From the NCBI RefSeq assembly GCF_001553855.1, contig NZ_LQWV01000004.1:1-64000 (forward strand): a stretch of DNA of 64,000 nt, written 5' to 3'. A program made the position numbers and the translations under genes. Positions 58,202-64,000 of the stretch are shown here, one piece after another. The stretch's first letter is position 1; every line of letters starts with the position of its first letter. The DNA comes from Streptococcus gordonii. Its GTDB lineage: Bacteria; Bacillota; Bacilli; Lactobacillales; Streptococcaceae. Under the pieces are notes generated by a model. The model was not told where the DNA came from. It saw nothing but the letters and a program-made list of their open reading frames with translations, and ran no database searches.

Positions 58202-59422
58202 TTAATTAATACTGTAAAATTCGAGTTTGCCTTGTTTTTTTACAAGTCTCAAATACTCTTCGTCTGATAAAACAGCTAAACCATCATCATAAGCCTTGAT
58301 TTTTTCAAGAGCCTGATCATAGCTATCCACAAAATCCTTGACATAGGACTGCCCTTCAAACTGGCCGTTCATCTTGGTGTAGATAATGGCGAATTTCCCT
58401 GAGCGGTCAAGTTGAGATTGACCTTGGCTTTCATTTAAGGCCTTGGCAACTTTCTCTGCGATGCGTTTAATCACGGGCACGACCACACTGTTTCCAGCTT
58501 GCTTGTATAGCTGACCGTTAGAAACTCCTTCGGGGATTTTAAAGGACTTAGGATAACCTTGAACATTAAAAGTTTCTTTCGGTGTCAGCTTACGAATCTC
58601 ACCACTATCTGTCAGGATCAATGGAACGTTGTGCCCACCTGTTCCCATATTGGCTGTCAGGGTAGGGACAACACCGTTTTTATTTTCACGGACATATTGA
58701 CGGCGCCACTGGTAGACCGTATCTTGACTGGTGACTTCGAACTTCAACTGGTCGTAGAAATTTTGCTTGCCTTCACGGTAGTAGTAGACCTCATCAAGCT
58801 GATCACCGAAGTTAATCACATCTTGAAGACTCGTAGTCAGCTTGATTTCCTCTGGGAATTCAAACAAGTCATAAGCTTCCTTGGTATCAAAACCGACAAT
58901 ATAGATACGCTCACGGTTTTGTGGGATATTTCCATAGTCTTTCCCGTTGAGGACCTTCCACTTGATGAAGTAGTTGTTCTCGGTCAAGGCTTCACGAATA
59001 ACCTTGAAGGTATTGCCATGGTCATGACCAACCATATTCTTGACGTTTTCAATAAAAATAGCACGAGGTTTGCATCCATCGATCATGCGAAGCAATTCGA
59101 AGAAAAGATCGCCACGATCATCATCAAAGCCCTTGCGATAACCCGCAATACTAAAGGCCTGACAAGGGAAACCTCCCATAATCACATCCACGCGCTCAGC
59201 TGGAATGTCCTCTGGCTGAACAGCGTGAATATCACGACCATCCAAATAGGTATCTGGATGGTTTAACTGATAAGTCTGACGCGCATACTTATCAAATTCA
59301 TTGGCATACACCACTCTGAACTCGTTGGTCTGTTCAAATCCCAACTCAATTCCCCCGACACCTGAGAAGAAAGCTGCAATGTTGTACTTCTCAGGTCGGT
59401 CCGAACTTACAGAATTTGTCAT
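58202..59422 (-). CDS. DNA (cytosine-5-)-methyltransferase
   Basis: 406 residues from MTNSVSSDRPEK at 59422; a TTG six codons earlier could be read but has no advantage. Motif I FFSGVGGIELGFE (about 18-30), motif IV GGFPCQAFS with Cys87, motif VI FIENVKNM, motif VIII QNRERIYIVGF and motif X KQAGNSVVVPV are all present, with the recognition domain between VIII and X. An extra 75 residues follow motif X. It should protect host DNA from the adjacent endonuclease. Base composition looks closer to the core than that of the three genes upstream. Confidence 0.95.
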   Translation of the reverse strand: MTNSVSSDRPEKYNIAAFFSGVGGIELGFEQTNEFRVVYANEFDKYARQTYQLNHPDTYLDGRDIHAVQPEDIPAERVDVIMGGFPCQAFSIAGYRKGFDDDRGDLFFELLRMIDGCKPRAIFIENVKNMVGHDHGNTFKVIREALTENNYFIKWKVLNGKDYGNIPQNRERIYIVGFDTKEAYDLFEFPEEIKLTTSLQDVINFGDQLDEVYYYREGKQNFYDQLKFEVTSQDTVYQWRRQYVRENKNGVVPTLTANMGTGGHNVPLILTDSGEIRKLTPKETFNVQGYPKSFKIPEGVSNGQLYKQAGNSVVVPVIKRIAEKVAKALNESQGQSQLDRSGKFAIIYTKMNGQFEGQSYVKDFVDSYDQALEKIKAYDDGLAVLSDEEYLRLVKKQGKLEFYSIN

Positions 59423-59471
59423 GTAGTAACCTGCTTTCAATTTTTTTAAATATTGTTTTACTCTCTAATAA

Positions 59472-60317
59472 TTATTCGATATCACTCGGAATAAAAAAAT
59501 TATGCTCTTTTAGTACTTTTTTTATCTCGCTAGAAACACTATATTTTTTACCATATCCATCATGCTTCCATAGATTTTTTTGGCTCTTTTTTATATCAAA
59601 AAAGTTATCTATTAAGTAGAACGCAAAATCTTTTTTAGGATGTATATGAGAAAAATTCAATTTCTCCCTTCCTCCAGATTGGATTTGGACATCCGGACCA
59701 TCAACGTGAAAATCACTATTATTAAGAATGGAAGTTTTAAATAGTTTCACTTTGTTAGTAAACATTTCATCACATCGACCACCATATCCATCTACTAGAT
59801 AATTTTGTCTTTTTTTATCGATTAAGGAATATTCATGAGATAATACCTTTTCTAGATTATTGGTGTCTATAATTTCCAATGGAAAAGTAGTGAAATCTAC
59901 TGACTTAGTTTGTAAATAATTACTGAACTTGTTTTTGGATAAGTTAATAACTTCATCACCATTTTGAGGTTCTTCTTTATAACTTAGAATCCAATCCTCA
60001 TCAAATCTCTTCTGCCTTGCTTCCATGAGATTCTTGATAATAAATACTATTTTTTGTGTCTTCAAAATTTCTTTACAATCAGGATTCTCAAACATTTTTT
60101 TATACAGAATGTCTAACAATGAAGATTTAAATACAAAAATTAATTTATCTTTTTTACCTTTACTTATCAGTAAATCGTATATTAAATCTATTTCAGTTTC
60201 TGTTAAATCTTCATTTTGAAACTCTTTAAAAAACATAACCATCCATAGTGGAATATTAGGATGTAAGTCATAAAATTCTTGACAAGAAGTTGTTTTCTTT
60301 TCAGTGTTATTAGCCAT
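59472..60317 (-). CDS. Unrecognised protein of the DUF262/ATPase operon
   Basis: 281 residues from MANNTEKKTTSCQEFYD at 60317, overlapping the ATPase gene by 8 bases; a reading from 60341 lies deeper in it. No membrane segment or signal peptide. Mostly helical N-terminal half (PNIPLWMVMFFKEFQ, LIFVFKSSLLDILYKKMFE), then a part with DGYGGRCDEMF, SGGREKLNFSHIHPKKDFAFYLIDNFFD and WKHDGYGKKYSVSSE. The Asp, His and Lys residues there could be an active site, but I recognise no nuclease or toxin motif. Very AT-rich. Context suggests it is the effector or a partner of the ATPase. Confidence 0.85.
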   Translation of the reverse strand: MANNTEKKTTSCQEFYDLHPNIPLWMVMFFKEFQNEDLTETEIDLIYDLLISKGKKDKLIFVFKSSLLDILYKKMFENPDCKEILKTQKIVFIIKNLMEARQKRFDEDWILSYKEEPQNGDEVINLSKNKFSNYLQTKSVDFTTFPLEIIDTNNLEKVLSHEYSLIDKKRQNYLVDGYGGRCDEMFTNKVKLFKTSILNNSDFHVDGPDVQIQSGGREKLNFSHIHPKKDFAFYLIDNFFDIKKSQKNLWKHDGYGKKYSVSSEIKKVLKEHNFFIPSDIE

Positions 60318-61485
60318 CTTTTCTTCTCTTCTCGTATACAACTTTATAGAATTTGTTACTATCCTTTAAGTACTGATCAAAAAGCCCTTGTGGGTAATCT
60401 ATTACACTACCGTTTTCATCCAACTCCACTGTTCTAATTTTAGTTGTTAACACTTCACCTAGGTGCTCATCACTAACTTTTTCAAGATTAGCAAATAAAA
60501 TTGTACAATCTAAATTCGTCATTTTAAAATATTTAGCTACATTAAAAATGTGATCACTATGAGTTTCAATAAATAATTGGCGTTTTGATTCAGATACCCA
60601 TTGGTAAAAATACATTAGATTGGATTGTAAACTAGGATGTAAGTGGATTTCTGGGTTTTCAATAATAACTACTGTTTCCTCAGGAAGTATGAGTAGAGCC
60701 AATATTTGAAATAGTATAAAGGTAACACCTGTACCAACATGTTGTGGTTCATACTCACTTCCTCCCTTATGATATTTCAACTGCAATAATTGCGAACTAA
60801 TATCGTTTACAGAGACTGTATAACCGGTGAACTCTTCAAGCCAAAAATTAACTATATTAATCAATTCTGCCTTACTACTAGTTTCAACTATATATTCAAT
60901 TCCATCACGTTCCAAAATTGTTTGTTGCATGGGATTTGTTTCATATACAGGTAGTTTTGGAAATATTTCACGAATTTTATTATCATTAAAAAATAAATTT
61001 CTATTTTTAATAACAAACTCTTTACTAATACTCTTTTCATAAAGCAATGAGATTAATCCTTCCCCTCTAGGATTAAATAAATCCAAATCTCTACTCTTTT
61101 TATAACTATCCAAAACTCCAATTCTCTCAGCCGATAGATAAGCCATATCTATAATTTTTGGATACGTAGAGGGACGCTTTCCATCCTCTATTGTAATCAT
61201 TTGGTTTAAAGTTGTAGAACCATCAAAGGAATACTTTAATGTAATTGTTTTTGATTCCTCTTTTGATAATTGATTATTTTTTAAATTATCTACACTTCCT
61301 AATTTTTTTAAATATCCATTTAAAATATCATGTGAGTCGGATTGGCCCAAAATAAGCAATGATTCAATTAATGAAGATTTCCCTGCAGAATTTACGCCAG
61401 TAATAACATTTAAATTAGAAAATTCAACTTTTTCATTTAATGCGTACGATTTATAATTTTCAATTTCAACACTTTTTAATTTCAT
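60310..61485 (-). CDS. AAA/OLD-like ATPase with DUF3696-type C-terminus
   Basis: 391 residues. The N-terminus KLKSVEIENYKSY is the SMC/RecF-like start; Walker A GVNSAGKSS is at residues 30-38, Walker B with the downstream His is VVIIENPEIHLHPSLQ near 262, and IETHSDHIFN is the H-loop. The end, VELDENGSVIDYPQGLFDQYL, fits the DUF3696 pattern. No TOPRIM domain, so unlike OLD or GajA it carries no nuclease of its own. Overlaps the DUF262 gene by 4 bases (ATGA) and the next gene by 8. Confidence 0.9.
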   Translation of the reverse strand: MKLKSVEIENYKSYALNEKVEFSNLNVITGVNSAGKSSLIESLLILGQSDSHDILNGYLKKLGSVDNLKNNQLSKEESKTITLKYSFDGSTTLNQMITIEDGKRPSTYPKIIDMAYLSAERIGVLDSYKKSRDLDLFNPRGEGLISLLYEKSISKEFVIKNRNLFFNDNKIREIFPKLPVYETNPMQQTILERDGIEYIVETSSKAELINIVNFWLEEFTGYTVSVNDISSQLLQLKYHKGGSEYEPQHVGTGVTFILFQILALLILPEETVVIIENPEIHLHPSLQSNLMYFYQWVSESKRQLFIETHSDHIFNVAKYFKMTNLDCTILFANLEKVSDEHLGEVLTTKIRTVELDENGSVIDYPQGLFDQYLKDSNKFYKVVYEKRRKDG

Positions 61486-63716
61486 AATATATCCTTCAAT
61501 TTTAAAGATTGCTTAATATCCTTTATAAATTTTTCAATGTAAGAAAATCTCCAGGTTATTTTTTCTTTAGAGTCTCGTCTATATAAAATATTATCTTCAA
61601 AATTCTCATCGCCAATAAATTTAATATAAAAGTCAAAGAATAAATCTAAATTAGTTTCAATAACTGATTTTTCAAAGCTGGATATTAAAAACAACCAACT
61701 CTCAAAAATAATCATATTCACAGTGTTTGAATCTTTCCGACTGAATTCTTTGTATGATTTCAACTCAAACATTCGTTTTGAAATTTGAATACATGATTCA
61801 TATAATGAATACAACTTTTTCACCTCAGAATCACTAATAATATTAATAAATTTCATTACCCTATCTAATAGATTATCAATTCCATCATAATCGCTATCAA
61901 AGTTATAAATACTCATAAATGAATCATTATTATGAATTAGATAATAAGCAAGGAATCTCAATACTAAGTATTGATCTTTCTTTCGTTTTGTTGGGACTAT
62001 TCGTAACTCTTTATTATCAGAAATTTTATTTAATAAATATGTTACTTTACCAACATTTGAAGCGTTTCTAATTTCTTGAATAGTTAATCTTTCTCCACCT
62101 CTATTAACTCTCATAAAGATTTCATTTTGAAATCTCGGTATAACTGAAGAGTCAACTAAATAACATGTTAAAGGATAATCTTCAAATTTTCTTTTTACTC
62201 TTGATTCAAGCTCTTTAAAATGAACATCATGTTTTGAATCTTTATCTAAGCATAAAAATCTATAACTGGATGGTAAAGAAAGCTTCCCTTCTAGAAATTC
62301 TAAAATTGAATTAATTCTCTGTTTTCCATCTACTACCAGTAAATTTCCATTTTTATCTATTGAGAAATAAAAAGTAGGAATAGGAATACCAAGTAAAATA
62401 CTATCGACCAATTGTTGTTTCTTAGGTTGGTTCCAAACATATTCACGCTGAAAACTAGGTTCCAAAATCAATGCATCGCCTAAATCAGTATAATCTATTC
62501 CCACATTGCTACTGTATTCATTTTGGAATTCTATAAATCGATCATAGAATTTTTTGATATCTGAAATGCTAAGCTCTCGTTGAGTAACCGATAGTTGTCT
62601 TTTTAATTCATTGGCAGGCAATGTCATAAGTTTTTCCATGTCTGATTTAAACTTATTATCATCCTTATCCATTTCAAGAACAGCTTCTAATGCTTCACTC
62701 TGATCAATAAAATTTTCATCGCTTGATAAATTTATTTTATCTAATAAATCATCATTTCCTTCAAAATCTAGATTTAGACTATTCTTTAAGCTATTTTCTT
62801 CATATTCGCCATCTGTTAATAATTTAGGAACATTGTCCAAACTTTTAAAATTCTCATCACCAATCAATAGCTTTATACTATTTTTATAATCTGGGAATAA
62901 ATCACAAATAGCACTAAAAATAGAAAGCGCACCTTTTGTTGAGACACGATTAATAGCTTGATTGGGAGTTCCCTTGAGACTAGGACCAATATTAAATTCA
63001 TTTGAAGTATCTGGATAGTAATATAAATCTGAAGGTGTTATTTCTGTAGGTAATTTAATTAAAACTTTAGCAGTAATTTCATAGTTATTAGTTGAATTCT
63101 CTACATAAATATTTTCTACCTGACCAATAGCTGTCAATCCATTTTCCCATTCCTTCCATTTCTCACTATCTCCACCTAGAGAAAGAAATAAAAGGTCACC
63201 GACTTTAAGTTTTTGACTATTTGATGTTTTAGGATTGTATCGGTTCAGATTATCGATTCTAACATTATAATCAATTATCTCTGTAGTAGCGTCTAAATTG
63301 TAAAGAGAGGTTGAAGTTTCTTCTTTTTTGGTTTTGATGCTATAAAGATATACTTCTTTATCTCCTTTACAAAGGAAATATGAATTCTTATCTAATTTTT
63401 TGTATATCTCGGACACTTTATTTTGCAGTTCGCTTAATGAGAAATCTTTATACTCATTATAAACTTCCCAAAGACTTTTATTCTCATTTTTTAAATCTCT
63501 TTGGTGATATCCTTTTCTACCGTTATCGAAATAAGGATCAAATGAATCTGTCCATTGTCGAATAGTATTAGCTTTTATTCCAGATAAAATTTCTAGTTCA
63601 CGGTATTTGCTAATAATTTTACTTCTTCGTTTATCATTACTAGGTAATTTTGCAAAATATAAACAAATTATTTGAATTTTCTGCTTTAAATCAAGATTTT
63701 CAGTTGTACTAGTCAT
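61482..63716 (-). CDS. DUF262 (GmrSD-type) defence protein with extra N-terminal domains
   Basis: 744 residues. The DUF262 domain begins near residue 410: PSFQREYVWNQPKKQQLVDSILLGIPIPTFYF carries the QREYVW motif (about 424), VVDGKQRINSILEFLEG the DGQQR-type motif (about 462), and IFMRVNRGGERLTIQEIRNA follows. In GmrSD and related systems this domain binds/hydrolyses NTP and is part of DNA-modification-directed restriction. Before it are a helical, HTH-like region (about 1-75) and a beta-rich segment (about 165-260, KVGDLLFLSLGGDSEKWKEW) that resembles EVE/PUA-type readers. No C-terminal DUF1524 HNH is visible. The ATG is 15 bp after the valS stop. Confidence 0.85.
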   Translation of the reverse strand: MTSTTENLDLKQKIQIICLYFAKLPSNDKRRSKIISKYRELEILSGIKANTIRQWTDSFDPYFDNGRKGYHQRDLKNENKSLWEVYNEYKDFSLSELQNKVSEIYKKLDKNSYFLCKGDKEVYLYSIKTKKEETSTSLYNLDATTEIIDYNVRIDNLNRYNPKTSNSQKLKVGDLLFLSLGGDSEKWKEWENGLTAIGQVENIYVENSTNNYEITAKVLIKLPTEITPSDLYYYPDTSNEFNIGPSLKGTPNQAINRVSTKGALSIFSAICDLFPDYKNSIKLLIGDENFKSLDNVPKLLTDGEYEENSLKNSLNLDFEGNDDLLDKINLSSDENFIDQSEALEAVLEMDKDDNKFKSDMEKLMTLPANELKRQLSVTQRELSISDIKKFYDRFIEFQNEYSSNVGIDYTDLGDALILEPSFQREYVWNQPKKQQLVDSILLGIPIPTFYFSIDKNGNLLVVDGKQRINSILEFLEGKLSLPSSYRFLCLDKDSKHDVHFKELESRVKRKFEDYPLTCYLVDSSVIPRFQNEIFMRVNRGGERLTIQEIRNASNVGKVTYLLNKISDNKELRIVPTKRKKDQYLVLRFLAYYLIHNNDSFMSIYNFDSDYDGIDNLLDRVMKFINIISDSEVKKLYSLYESCIQISKRMFELKSYKEFSRKDSNTVNMIIFESWLFLISSFEKSVIETNLDLFFDFYIKFIGDENFEDNILYRRDSKEKITWRFSYIEKFIKDIKQSLKLKDIL

Positions 63717-63731
63717 ATAGTTGCACTTTCT

Positions 63732-64000
63732 TTATATCACAAGTTTCTTCATCTCATCAATCCGTGCGACGGTCGCGTCGTACTTGGCTTGGTAGTCGGC
63801 TTGTTTGTCGCGTTCTTTTTGGACGACTTCTGGTTTGGCATTGGCTACGAAGCGTTCGTTAGAGAGCTTCTTACCGACCATATCCAGTTCTTTTTGCCAT
63901 TTAGCTAGTTCCTTGTCGAGACGAGCGAGTTCTTCTTCGACGTTGAGGAGGTCTGCCAGTGGCAAGTAGATTTCTGCTCCTGTGATGACGCTTGACATAG
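63732..64000 (-). CDS. valS: Valyl-tRNA synthetase, C-terminal end
   Basis: The last about 89 codons of valS; the frame continues past the right edge. The sequence [32 protein letters not shown] followed by [23 protein letters not shown] (read in pieces) is the C-terminal coiled-coil arm of bacterial ValRS that contacts tRNA-Val. The stop codon is 15 bp from the start of the DUF262 gene, with no terminator between. Confidence 0.95.
   Translation of the reverse strand, partial: MSSVITGAEIYLPLADLLNVEEELARLDKELAKWQKELDMVGKKLSNERFVANAKPEVVQKERDKQADYQAKYDATVARIDEMKKLVI

Noticed and set aside
58559..59266. Plus-strand frame of 235 codons
   Set aside because: Antisense to the cytosine methyltransferase; the length is a by-product of codon use in that gene.
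59472..61485. Gabija (GajA/GajB) or Septu (PtuA/PtuB)
   Set aside because: The ATPase has no TOPRIM domain, there is no UvrD-like helicase, and the partner protein shows no HNH motif.
56548..63716. Prophage or integrative element
   Set aside because: No integrase, relaxase, structural phage genes, transposase or flanking direct repeats were seen; the content is only defence genes.

Overview
The window is a chromosomal segment of an oral streptococcus, most likely of the mitis/sanguinis group (S. gordonii, S. cristatus or S. sanguinis relatives). The evidence is the low-GC Firmicute gene content, the order divIVA-ylmH-yggT-sepF-yggS-ftsZ-ftsA-divIB-murG-murD, streptococcal families (Dpr, SepM, ClpE, DUF1827, DUF3165), a ComX/SigX box, a CtsR box, PerR boxes, and at the left edge a surface adhesin with SHIRT repeats of the S. 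gordonii Sgo0707 type. Nearly all genes are on the minus strand. No rRNA, tRNA, insertion sequence or CRISPR array was seen.

Layout. 1-2.1 kb: 5' part of a SHIRT-repeat surface protein that runs off the left edge. 2.5-16 kb: minus-strand housekeeping genes (phoH, yozE, gpmA, perR, hup, degV, a metallophosphatase, recN, ahrC-type argR, tlyA, ispA, xseB, xseA, nnrD, a HAD phosphatase, folD, ykuJ). 16.2-22.2 kb: clpE under CtsR control, then small regulators and enzymes (GyrI-like, WYL, NUDIX, DUF1827, GNAT, MarR). 22.3-37 kb: T-box-controlled ileS and the division/cell-wall cluster, ending upstream with DUF3165 and typA. 37.4-40.4 kb: rsuA-type pseudouridine synthase, yqgQ/rhodanese pair, dpr with a PerR box, and a competence prepilin peptidase whose ComX box sits just before its ATG. 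40.4-48.5 kb: complete trpEGDCFBA operon plus a separate second trpB upstream; both units have UGG-specifier T-box leaders. 48.6-53.6 kb: vanZ-like, rlmN, yutD-like, sepM, coaD, rsmD and a YcxB-like gene.

53.7-63.7 kb is the accessory part. A plus-strand cassette encodes an S24/HdiR-like self-cleaving repressor, a UmuC-type Y-family polymerase and two small proteins; it looks like an SOS-like mutagenesis operon. Facing it is a five-gene minus-strand defence island: a DUF262 (GmrSD-type) protein of 744 residues with a possible base-reader region, an OLD-like ATPase with a DUF3696-type end, an unrecognised 281-residue protein, a DNA cytosine-C5 methyltransferase and an adjacent probable type II restriction endonuclease. 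The island starts 15 bp after the valS stop codon and is very AT-rich in its first three genes, more ordinary in the last two, so it is probably a composite of two imports. The DUF262/ATPase/unknown trio is the best candidate for a little-described system.

Regulation that can be read directly: one Ile and two Trp T-boxes, CtsR at clpE, PerR-type boxes at perR and dpr, a ComX box at the prepilin peptidase, a MarR-type dyad at marR with a second copy downstream, and a dyad at the HdiR-like gene. Several terminators overlap other signals: the degV terminator contains the hup promoter, and the trp terminator lies inside the convergent prepilin peptidase gene.
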